Assembly: GCA_017457585.1 (NCBI GenBank)
Contig: JAFTHD010000176.1
Span: forward strand, 1-6,360
DNA: 6,360 bases
Direction: 5' to 3'
From: Bacillota bacterium
Lineage (GTDB): Bacteria > Bacillota_A > Clostridia > Peptostreptococcales > Anaerovoracaceae
Shown piece after piece: positions 1-5,346 of this stretch (positions are counted from its first letter, which is position 1; every line of letters begins with the position of its first letter). Under the pieces are notes generated by a model. That model made no database searches, was not told where the DNA came from, and saw only the letters and a list, made by a program, of their open reading frames with translations. The position numbers and the translations under genes are program-made.

Positions 1-929
1 GGCATCACCGGAGTGATTCCGTCATCAATCAAAAGCTTTGCTATCGCTGGTGTCTTGTAGCCTGCGTCTGCTATCAGTTTATGAGGATTAAATATCTTTA
101 GTTTTTCATACAGTGTAGGGAATGTCCTGCTATCATGTTCATTGCCCGGATGTACTGTATATCCAAGTATCCATCCATTCCTGTCACAAGCTGCTTCTAT
201 CGCATATGCGAAGACCTCTTTGTGTTCCCCTTTGTGAAACCATCCACTTTCAGGGTCTACTGTGCTCTGCTTCTGTTCCTTCATCGGGACATCTGGGAAT
301 GCCGATCCACCTCCGCTGTTCATATCATCATCGTCTCGATTATATTTGTCCTTTAGCGGCTTCTTTCCATGCGCTTTCCTGTCGGCGTCGATTTCTTCTC
401 TTAGTTTGTCATCGTAAAACCTAGCATTCTTCTTCGCCACAAGTATCTTCTTTGACTTCTTTCTGTTGGCTGCTGCCTTCACATGTGTTGCATCTACGAA
501 TATCTCATCCGTGCTGATTACATTGTTATTCATGCACTGTATCAGGATCTCTTGGAAGATCTGTTCGAAAAGGTCTGTCCCTTCAAATCTCCTTTTGTAG
601 TTCTTGCCAAATGTGCTAAAGTGTGGAACTTTGTCGTAGAAATCAAATCCCAGAAACCACCTGTATGCCATATTCACCTCGATTTCCTTTATTGTCTGGC
701 GCATACTCTTGATCCCGAACATGTACTGTATGACAGCTATCTTTATCAGCACTACAGGATCAACGCTCGGCCTACCATTGTCCGGTGAATACTTTTCTTC
801 TACCAAATCATATATGAAATCAAAATCAATGGCGGCATCAATCTTTCTGAGGAGATGGTTTTGAGGAACAAGTTGTTCAATTGAGACCATCTGAATCTGG
901 TCGGTATTATTTTTTCTTTTTGTTATCAT
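1..929 (-). CDS. IS1182-family DDE transposase, partial (N-terminal 309 codons)
   Basis: This is a cut-and-paste type transposase of the DDE superfamily, close to the IS1182/IS5-like group. The frame is open from the ATG at 929 to the window edge; the C-terminus is outside the window, so nothing shows that the gene itself is broken. Residues about 15-95 resemble the InsH/DUF772 N-terminal domain (NHLLRKID, SPDNGRPSVDPVVLIKI, MAYRWFLGFD, VPHFSTFGKNYKRR). The first catalytic Asp is probably D146 in FVDATHVKAAANRKK, and the second D288 in LIADAGYKTP. The catalytic Glu would follow beyond the window. A lysine-rich linker (about 150-195) and an acidic DDDD stretch near 199-202 separate them. PESGWFHKGEHKEVFAY (226-242) and HPGNEHDSRTF (260-270) are also typical of this group. 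The start fits an extended -10 promoter about 27 bases upstream and GTGGG/AAAGG motifs before the ATG. The region looks richer in A+T than the pyr genes. Confidence 0.9.
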   Translation of the reverse strand, partial: MITKRKNNTDQIQMVSIEQLVPQNHLLRKIDAAIDFDFIYDLVEEKYSPDNGRPSVDPVVLIKIAVIQYMFGIKSMRQTIKEIEVNMAYRWFLGFDFYDKVPHFSTFGKNYKRRFEGTDLFEQIFQEILIQCMNNNVISTDEIFVDATHVKAAANRKKSKKILVAKKNARFYDDKLREEIDADRKAHGKKPLKDKYNRDDDDMNSGGGSAFPDVPMKEQKQSTVDPESGWFHKGEHKEVFAYAIEAACDRNGWILGYTVHPGNEHDSRTFPTLYEKLKIFNPHKLIADAGYKTPAIAKLLIDDGITPVM

Positions 930-955
930 GTTTCCCACTGCCTTTCTATGTATAT

Positions 956-964
956 ATTATATCA
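956..964 (-). promoter_or_regulatory. Extended -10 promoter of the transposase
   Basis: On the minus strand the sequence reads TGATATAAT, a perfect TATAAT box with the TGn extension, and no good -35 box is needed or seen. The predicted start of transcription near 949 leaves a leader of about 20 bases before the transposase ATG at 929. The leader contains AAAGG and GTGGG as possible ribosome binding sites. Confidence 0.65.
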
Positions 965-1000
965 CAAAACATCGGGAAACATTGAAATTCCAACGTTTAT

Positions 1001-1045
1001 TCAAAAAGAAAAGGCTCGAATCGAGCGAAGCTCGATCGAACCTTT
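1001..1045 (-). terminator. Hairpin with T-rich tail upstream of the transposase promoter (candidate insulating terminator)
   Basis: Positions 1010-1045 form a long inverted repeat. The core is ATCGAGC/GCTCGAT around a 3-base loop, flanked by a 3-bp segment (TCG/CGA) and an outer AAAGG/CCTTT stem, with one bulge and one mismatch. Read on the minus strand it is followed by CTTTTTG after the CCTTTT arm, so it fits an intrinsic terminator in the direction of the pyr/symporter transcripts. It lies just before the transposase promoter, where it would stop outside transcription from entering the transposase. Whether it belongs to the IS or to the host chromosome is uncertain. Confidence 0.6.
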
Positions 1046-1057
1046 GTCTACAGTCTG

Positions 1058-1090
1058 AGAAGACAGATGAAACTCACCTGTCTTCTTTTA
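1058..1090 (-). terminator. Candidate terminator hairpin downstream of the symporter gene
   Basis: AGAAGACAG (1058-1066) pairs perfectly with CTGTCTTCT (1078-1086), and TGA/TCA extends the stem inside around a 3-base loop. It starts 35 bases after the symporter stop codon, where a terminator is expected. On the minus strand the 5' flank is A-rich but the 3' side goes to CAGACTG rather than a T-run, so as it stands it is a weak intrinsic terminator in that direction. On the plus strand the stem is followed by TTTTA. The missing minus-strand T-run may reflect IS insertion at its foot. Confidence 0.5.
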
Positions 1091-1120
1091 TGTTCTTCAT
1101 ATTCAATTCTAAATGAAATC

Positions 1121-2548
1121 CTACTTCCAGAAATCCGTATCCTGCTTGATACCGATATCCTTTGCGATGAATTCAGGATTCTTGCCTTCTGCCTTCTGTT
1201 TCTGATAATCCTTAAGGCACTTAAAGGCCGGTGCACCGAGTATGAGGATAACCGGCAGGTTTGATACGACCATGAGACCCTGGGTCAGGTCTGCCAGATC
1301 CCATACCAGTCCTGCAGAAGCGATGCAGCCCAGGAATACGATGACGCTTGCCAGCACTCTGAATCCGATGAGGAATGCGTGACTCGGCGTTCTGTTCATG
1401 ATGAAAGCGAGACAGCTTTCGCAGTATGAATAGTTACCGATGAGCGTCGTATAGGCGAAGAGTGACATGGCGATGGCAAGGAATACTGGACCAACGGATC
1501 CGAATACTGCAGCCAGTGAGTCTGATACGTATCCTGAAGCGTTTGCAGTACCGTCCTCAACGTAACCCGTCGTTCCAAGGCCCGTCGAAAGGCACATGAA
1601 AGCAGTTGCCGTACAGATGAGCAGCGTATCGATGAATACTGAGAGCATCTGCACGAGGCCCTGCTTTGCAGGATGTGAAACGTCTGCTCTTGCAGCAGCG
1701 TTCGGCGCAGAACCCATACCAGCTTCGTTGGAGTAGAGACCTCTCTTGATACCCCACATGATGCATGATCCGGAGAATCCTCCGAAGATTGCCTTGAAGT
1801 CGAAGGCACTTGCAAAGATTGCGCTGAACATGTTGCCGATATTGCCTGCGTTAAGTACCAGAACGACGATGGCAAGAAGTACGTAAGCAACGCCCATTAC
1901 AGGAACGAGCAGCTCCGTAACGTTTGTCAGTCTCTTGGCTCCGCCTATGATTACAGCTCCGAAGAGTATCGCCAGAATGACGCCTATTACAGCCGGCGTC
2001 GTGTGATCATTGTAGAAATCGAATGCTGCAAAGGTTGACTGCAGGTTGTAAGCTGCCAGCATGTTGTATCCGAGGGCGTATGTGAGCAGAATGAATACCG
2101 AGAAAATAACGCCCAGCCATCTCTGTCCGAGGGCATCCTTCATGTAATATGCAGGGCCGCCGTAGCATGAGCCGTCAGGATTTCTCTTCTTGTAGATCTG
2201 TGCCAGCGTCGACTCAACGAAGGCAGATGCTCCTCCGAGAAAAGCGGTGATCCACATCCAGAATATAGCGCCCGGACCTCCGAGGCAGATTGCAGTTGCA
2301 ACGCCGAATATGTTACCCGTTCCTACCCTCGATGCCGTTGATACCATGAGCGCACCGAAGGAGGAGATGCCGTTCTCGTTCTTTGGCTTCTCCATGATAA
2401 CTTTGCAGGCCTCAGGAAACATCTTGATCTGAATAAGACCCGTCCTGATGGTGAAGTAAACTCCTCCTGCAACGAGGAACAACGGGATGATAAACGGCTG
2501 ATACAGCACTCCGCTTATCGCATTGATAAAACTATCGATTGCATTCAT
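1121..2548 (-). CDS. AGCS family sodium:alanine/glycine symporter
   Basis: This is an inner-membrane secondary transporter that imports small neutral amino acids (alanine, glycine or similar) with sodium. From the ATG at 2548 it has 475 residues, usual for the family, with about ten or eleven hydrophobic segments. Family signatures are visible: TASRVGTGNIFGVATAI (71-87) followed by GGPGAIFWMW (90-99), PAYYMKDALG (132-141), and GLYSNEAGMGSAPNAAA (270-286). A basic cytoplasmic tail ends at FWK-TAG. The start at 2548 was chosen because GAAAGGGG stands 10 bases upstream and the protein then begins MNAIDSFINA, as in relatives; a TTG at 2599 in the same frame would add 17 unrelated residues. The gene follows pyrI by 118 bases with no clear terminator between them, so it may be read partly from the pyr operon or from its own promoter. 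The exact substrate is not readable from the sequence. Confidence 0.92.
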   Translation of the reverse strand: MNAIDSFINAISGVLYQPFIIPLFLVAGGVYFTIRTGLIQIKMFPEACKVIMEKPKNENGISSFGALMVSTASRVGTGNIFGVATAICLGGPGAIFWMWITAFLGGASAFVESTLAQIYKKRNPDGSCYGGPAYYMKDALGQRWLGVIFSVFILLTYALGYNMLAAYNLQSTFAAFDFYNDHTTPAVIGVILAILFGAVIIGGAKRLTNVTELLVPVMGVAYVLLAIVVLVLNAGNIGNMFSAIFASAFDFKAIFGGFSGSCIMWGIKRGLYSNEAGMGSAPNAAARADVSHPAKQGLVQMLSVFIDTLLICTATAFMCLSTGLGTTGYVEDGTANASGYVSDSLAAVFGSVGPVFLAIAMSLFAYTTLIGNYSYCESCLAFIMNRTPSHAFLIGFRVLASVIVFLGCIASAGLVWDLADLTQGLMVVSNLPVILILGAPAFKCLKDYQKQKAEGKNPEFIAKDIGIKQDTDFWK

Positions 2549-2571
2549 AATAACATTTCCCCTTTCAAATA

Positions 2572-2605
2572 AAAATGTCGCACTTAGGCATTTTACCAAA
2601 AATGC
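2572..2605 (-). promoter_or_regulatory. Two mutually exclusive small hairpins in the symporter leader
   Basis: Read on the minus strand, GCATTTT (2605-2599) pairs perfectly with AAAATGC (2594-2588) across 4 bases. The same AAAATG can instead pair with CATTTT (2577-2572) across 11 bases. The downstream partner ends just before the AAAGGGG ribosome binding site. The layout is that of a simple leader switch, but the stems are short and A+T-rich, and such arrangements also arise by chance in A+T-rich spacers. Confidence 0.25.
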
Positions 2606-2631
2606 ACAACTTTGTACAGGAAATAATGTGT

Positions 2632-2661
2632 ATTATGGTATATAAAATATCATATATGCAA
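2632..2661 (-). promoter_or_regulatory. Possible promoter of the symporter gene
   Basis: On the minus strand TTGCAT (2661-2656) and CATAAT (2637-2632) are separated by 18 bases. The -10 box matches five of six consensus positions but the -35 box is poor. Transcription would start near 2625 and leave a leader of about 75 bases that includes the hairpins at 2572-2605. This is the best candidate in the spacer, but a weak one. Confidence 0.3.
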
Positions 2662-2666
2662 ATCGT

Positions 2667-2945
2667 CTATTTGGCCTTGCTCTCGCAGTATATGCACCGG
2701 TAAACGCCGGCCTTCCTGTCGACGAGCCTGAACACGTGAGGAATCTCCTGCTCCACAGTGGTGATGCACCTTGGGTTTTTGCACTTGATCACGTTGGTGA
2801 TCCTGTCCGGTTTATCGATGTGCTTTCGCTCCACCAGCTCACCCTTTTGAATCACGTTTACCGTTATGCCGGGATCCACGTATCCTATGGCGTCCAGGTT
2901 CACGTCGATGAGCCTGTCCACCTTAATGATATCCTTCTTTCCCAT
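2667..2945 (-). CDS. pyrI: PyrI C-terminal part (nucleotide-site Lys segment and zinc domain)
   Basis: This is the 92-codon open frame after the internal TAG. Its ATG directly follows that stop codon, so ribosomes ending at the TAG could restart here, but no good ribosome binding site precedes it (only AGAGCG). It begins MGKKDIIKVDRLID, the second part of the allosteric domain, where the equivalent of E. coli Lys60, a nucleotide contact, is present. It continues through DPGITVNVI to the zinc domain with CKNPRC and YRCIYCE, whose four cysteines hold the structural zinc that makes the contact with PyrB. Automated annotation would probably list it as a short PyrI. On its own it lacks the first strands of the allosteric domain, including the Asp-His of VLDHI, so full regulatory function would need the separate N-terminal piece. 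Confidence 0.75.
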   Translation of the reverse strand: MGKKDIIKVDRLIDVNLDAIGYVDPGITVNVIQKGELVERKHIDKPDRITNVIKCKNPRCITTVEQEIPHVFRLVDRKAGVYRCIYCESKAK

Positions 2946-3083
2946 CTAGACGCTCTGGGCGTTTTTGATGAGGGCAACCTCGCAGTCGAGGGCGTCAAGG
3001 CCCAGGATCCCGTAGAGTTCCATTCCCCTTCCGGCCGTTATGTGATCCAGCACCAGTCCGTTTTCTATTGCACCTATAATCAT
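2946..3083 (-). CDS. pyrI: PyrI N-terminal fragment, 45 residues
   Basis: This short frame, MIIGAIENGLVLDHITAGRG through IKNAQSV-TAG, starts immediately after the pyrB stop codon and has the strong GGAGGTG site 6 bases upstream, so it should be translated well. It contains the start of the allosteric domain, with the conserved VLDHI (Asp13-His14, equivalent to Asp19-His20 of E. coli PyrI) and the LYGILGLD segment. As a free 45-residue peptide it would carry only part of a fold. It is either half of a split PyrI or the truncated product of a nonsense allele. Confidence 0.65.
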   Translation of the reverse strand: MIIGAIENGLVLDHITAGRGMELYGILGLDALDCEVALIKNAQSV

Positions 3084-3998
3084 CTAATTCACCTCCAGAA
3101 GTTTGAGGATGAGGGCCATCCTGATGTACTTGCCGTTCTTCACCTGCTCAAAGTATTTTGCTCTGGGGTCGCTGTCCACGGTGATGGAGATTTCGTTCAC
3201 CCTCGGCAGCGGATGGAGAATCGCCATGTCCTCTTTGGCGTTTTCCAGCTTGTCAGGTGTGAGAATGTAGCTGTCCTTCAGCCTGATGTAGTCCTGTTCG
3301 TTAAAGAAACGTTCCCTCTGAACTCTCGTCATGTAGAGGATGTCCAGTTCAGCCATGGCCCCTTCCAGGTCTGTTGTCTCCACGTAATCTATGTTTCTTC
3401 CCTCCAAAAGATTGTATCTCAGGTACTCGGGAATCTTCAGTTCCTCCGGCGATATGAGCACGTATTTCACGTCATCGTATCTGGACATGGCGTTCATGAG
3501 GGAGTGCACCGTTCTGCCGAACTTCAGGTCACCGCAGAAGCCCACCGTCAGACCGTCAAAGTGTCCCTTCGTTCTGCTTATGGTCAGAAGGTCCGTCAAA
3601 GTCTGGGTAGGATGGTTGTGACCCCCGTCTCCTGCGTTGATTACGGGAACGTCGGACCGAAGGCTTGCAACGAGGGGTGCACCCTCCTTGGGATGGCGCA
3701 TGGCGATGATGTCCGCATAGGCTCCCACCGTCTTTACCGTGTCGGCAACGCTCTCCCCTTTTGACGCGGAGGAACTCTGGGCCTCGCTGAAGCCGAGCAC
3801 CTGCCCTCCAAGCTCGTACATTGCAGCCTCAAAACTCAGCCTCGTCCTGGTGGACGGCTCGAAGAACAGCGTGGACAGCTCCTTTCTTCTGCACTTGTCA
3901 GCGTACTTGTCTGGATCTGCTATGATATCCTTTGCCGTATCAATCAGCTCCTGAATCTCCTCCACAGTAAGATCCATAATGTCTATCAAATGGTTCAT
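3084..3998 (-). CDS. pyrB: Aspartate carbamoyltransferase catalytic chain
   Basis: This cytoplasmic enzyme condenses carbamoyl phosphate with L-aspartate to N-carbamoyl-aspartate, the committed step of pyrimidine synthesis. At 304 residues it is full length. Catalytic and binding motifs are intact: FFEPSTRTR (45-53) for carbamoyl phosphate, SSSASKGES (75-83) with Lys80 of the mobile loop that reaches the neighbouring subunit, [15 protein letters not shown] (123-137) with His129, [10 protein letters not shown] (222-231) and [10 protein letters not shown] (261-270). The ATG at 3998 is preceded by GGAGGG, 9 bases after the pyrE stop codon. Its own TAG stop is followed at once by the pyrI ATG in the same frame, and its last codons carry the pyrI ribosome binding site, so the two chains should be made in step. 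The catalytic chain is active without PyrI in other species, so loss of PyrI would be expected to affect regulation more than activity. Confidence 0.97.
   Translation of the reverse strand: MNHLIDIMDLTVEEIQELIDTAKDIIADPDKYADKCRRKELSTLFFEPSTRTRLSFEAAMYELGGQVLGFSEAQSSSASKGESVADTVKTVGAYADIIAMRHPKEGAPLVASLRSDVPVINAGDGGHNHPTQTLTDLLTISRTKGHFDGLTVGFCGDLKFGRTVHSLMNAMSRYDDVKYVLISPEELKIPEYLRYNLLEGRNIDYVETTDLEGAMAELDILYMTRVQRERFFNEQDYIRLKDSYILTPDKLENAKEDMAILHPLPRVNEISITVDSDPRAKYFEQVKNGKYIRMALILKLLEVN
3090..3096 (-). promoter_or_regulatory. Ribosome binding site of pyrI inside the end of pyrB
   Basis: GGAGGTG on the minus strand stands 6 bases before the ATG at 3083 and lies inside the last pyrB codons. 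It fixes the pyrI start at 3083, 46 codons upstream of the ATG at 2945, and shows that the region before the internal TAG is meant to be translated. Confidence 0.85.
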
Positions 3999-4007
3999 AT
4001 GCCCTCC

Positions 4008-4637
4008 TTACCTTATCCAGCTTTCATCGGACGGATTGTCCCTGAACTTGAGCAGTCTGTCCCCATCCTCTGCCGCAATGTATCCCGTCTCAGAGGCCAC
4101 CTGAACCACCGTATCAAAGTCCGTGATGCTGTAGTTTACAACGTCAGCGGCAGCCAGTCTCTCAAGACCTTTTTTCATGCCGTATGTGAAGATGCTCACG
4201 ATTCCGAGAACCTGCGCACCGGCCTCTCGCAGGGCTTCCACCACTTCTATGGCGCTTCCTGCCGTCGAAATCAGGTCCTCTATTACGACCACCTTATCGC
4301 CCGGCTTCAGCCTTCCCTCTACGCGATTGTTTCTGCCGTGGTCTTTCGCACCGGATCGTACGTATCCCATCGGGATTCCGAGAATATGTCCTGCGATGGC
4401 CGCGTGGGCGATTCCCGCCGTACTGGTACCCATAAGCACATCCGCTTCCGGGAACTTTTCCTTTACCGTGTCAGCGATTGCCTGCTCCACAATATCCCTG
4501 GACTTGGGCGATGTGAGGATGAGCCTGTTGTCGCAGTACACCGGGCTCTTGATGCCGCTCGCCCATATGAACGGCTCCTCCGGCCTTAGAAATACAGCCT
4601 CTATCTTGAGAAGTTCTTCAGCGATTACCTTTTTCAT
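4008..4637 (-). CDS. pyrE: Orotate phosphoribosyltransferase
   Basis: This enzyme transfers the phosphoribosyl group of PRPP to orotate to give OMP, in the cytoplasm, usually as a dimer sharing active sites. The 209-residue protein has the family landmarks: FIWASGIKSPVYCDNR (23-38), GTSTAGIAHAA (70-80), the flexible catalytic loop RSGAKDHGRNN (94-104) with Lys98 and His100, and the PRPP signature VVVIEDLISTAGSA (116-129). It ends with FRDNPSDESWIR, a typical tail of this subfamily. The ATG at 4637 lies 10 bases after the pyrF stop codon, with AGGAG in between. It stops with TAA at 4008, 9 bases before pyrB. The next step of the pathway, PyrF, is encoded directly upstream. Confidence 0.97.
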   Translation of the reverse strand: MKKVIAEELLKIEAVFLRPEEPFIWASGIKSPVYCDNRLILTSPKSRDIVEQAIADTVKEKFPEADVLMGTSTAGIAHAAIAGHILGIPMGYVRSGAKDHGRNNRVEGRLKPGDKVVVIEDLISTAGSAIEVVEALREAGAQVLGIVSIFTYGMKKGLERLAAADVVNYSITDFDTVVQVASETGYIAAEDGDRLLKFRDNPSDESWIR

Positions 4638-4647
4638 TCCTTTTCTC

Positions 4648-5346
4648 CTATCCTATAAATTCTCTCAAACAGCGTTCGTAAGCTTCAAGAGGTTCCTCTG
4701 CAGCCGTAATGCTCCTGCCGACTACGATGTAGTCCGAACCAAGCTCCCTTGCCATCGCTGGTGTCGTCACCCTCGTCTGATCTCCCTTGCTGTCCCCTGC
4801 CAGCCTTACGCCGGGCGTTACCGTCAGGAAATCATCACCGCAAAGCCGGTGCACGTCTCCTGCTTCCAGCGGCGAACATACCACTCCGTCAAGGCCAGCC
4901 TTCCGTGAATTCTTTGCATAATGACCCACCACGTCGTTCATGTTTCCGCCTATGAGAAGATCCCGGTGAAGCTGCTCCGTGCTCGTGGAAGTGAGCTGGG
5001 TTACTGCGATGAGAAGAGGCCTGGTGCCGTCCTCCCTCGTAAGGCCCTCTACCGCCGCTTCCATCATCTTCACCGTGCCGCCTGCGTGAACGTTGCACAT
5101 GTCCACCTCCAGCTTTGACAGCACCGACATGGCCCTCTTCACCGTGTTTGGTATATCGTGAAGTTTCAGATCCAGGAAAACCTTGTGACCTCTCGCCTTG
5201 AGAGATCTGACGGCCTCCGGGCCTTCCGCATAAAACAGTTCCATGCCGATCTTCACAAATGGTCTGTGCTCCCCAAAGCCATGGAGAAACGCCAGCGTCT
5301 CACCAAGCGTGGGAAAATCACAGGCTATGATTACGTCCTTACCCAT
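4648..5346 (-). CDS. pyrF: Orotidine 5'-phosphate decarboxylase
   Basis: This enzyme removes CO2 from OMP to give UMP, the last step of the pathway. It is a cytoplasmic TIM-barrel dimer without cofactor. From the ATG at 5346 the protein has 232 residues, normal for the bacterial short form. IACD (7-10) and the catalytic array in FLDLKLHDIPNT (57-68), with Asp59, Lys61 and Asp64, are intact. TPGVRL and, near the end, SDYIVVGRSIT supply the phosphate-binding part. The start was placed at 5346 because the protein then begins MGKDVIIACDF as relatives do and GGAGGTG sits 7 bases upstream inside pyrD; the frame could be opened 11 codons earlier, but that would lie in pyrD without support. The stop of pyrD and the start of pyrF share one base (TGATG), which points to coupled translation. 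Confidence 0.96.
   Translation of the reverse strand: MGKDVIIACDFPTLGETLAFLHGFGEHRPFVKIGMELFYAEGPEAVRSLKARGHKVFLDLKLHDIPNTVKRAMSVLSKLEVDMCNVHAGGTVKMMEAAVEGLTREDGTRPLLIAVTQLTSTSTEQLHRDLLIGGNMNDVVGHYAKNSRKAGLDGVVCSPLEAGDVHRLCGDDFLTVTPGVRLAGDSKGDQTRVTTPAMARELGSDYIVVGRSITAAEEPLEAYERCLREFIG

Larger units (their letters stand above)
1..1057 (-). mobile_element. Insertion sequence, IS1182-like, partial (promoter-proximal end)
   Basis: This is the part of an insertion sequence that carries the transposase promoter and the first two thirds or so of the transposase. The other end lies beyond position 1, so the terminal inverted repeats cannot be matched to each other. The boundary at about 1057 is inferred: the hairpin at 1058-1086 has an A-rich 5' flank on the minus strand but lacks the mirror T-run on its 3' side, where the sequence switches abruptly to CAGACTGTAGAC. 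That would fit an element end there, but an end anywhere between about 965 and 1057 is possible. The element has the same orientation as the upstream genes and interrupts no recognisable gene in the visible part. Confidence 0.6.
2667..3083 (-). pseudogene. pyrI: Aspartate carbamoyltransferase regulatory chain, interrupted by one in-frame TAG
   Basis: PyrI binds nucleotide effectors and zinc and joins PyrB trimers into the regulated aspartate transcarbamylase holoenzyme. The reading frame from the ATG at 3083 to the TAG at 2667 covers 138 codons, the usual length of clostridial PyrI (about 140). It matches along its whole length, with no frameshift, except that codon 46 (2946-2948) is TAG. In E. 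coli PyrI that position falls at about Glu52, directly before the conserved GRKDLIK segment; clostridial relatives, from memory, often carry Lys. Both sides keep family residues: VLDHITAG (11-18), GKKDIIKVD (48-56), and the zinc ligands C-x4-C in CKNPRC and C-x2-C in CIYC. The ribosome binding site GGAGGTG lies in the end of pyrB. The gene may be a fresh nonsense mutant, a two-chain PyrI made by reinitiation at the ATG after the TAG, a readthrough product, or a sequencing error. The sequence alone cannot decide. Confidence 0.8.

Noticed and set aside
122..788. Plus-strand frames of about 100 codons inside the IS
   Set aside because: They are opposite the continuous transposase frame, which carries recognisable DDE-transposase motifs.
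2549..2599. Longer symporter start at the TTG at 2599
   Set aside because: It would add 17 residues unlike the family N-terminus, while the ATG at 2548 has a good ribosome binding site.
2604..2617. Imperfect dyad GTACAA-AG-TTGTGC (minus strand) as a repressor site before the symporter
   Set aside because: Only a short imperfect palindrome with no second copy and no known matching regulator; could easily be chance.
2667..3083. Genome-wide reassignment of TAG to an amino acid as explanation of the pyrI amber
   Set aside because: Several neighbouring genes end in TAG at exactly the length expected for their families, so TAG evidently works as stop here; local readthrough remains possible.
2736..3764. 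Plus-strand open frame of 342 codons opposite pyrB and pyrI
   Set aside because: It overlaps clear family members on the other strand, its translation shows no known motif and is rich in Val, His and Leu, as antisense frames of such genes are, and it has no gene-like context.
3990..4908. Plus-strand open frames of 199 and 243 codons opposite pyrE and pyrF
   Set aside because: Antisense shadows of well-supported pyrE and pyrF; no recognisable domain.
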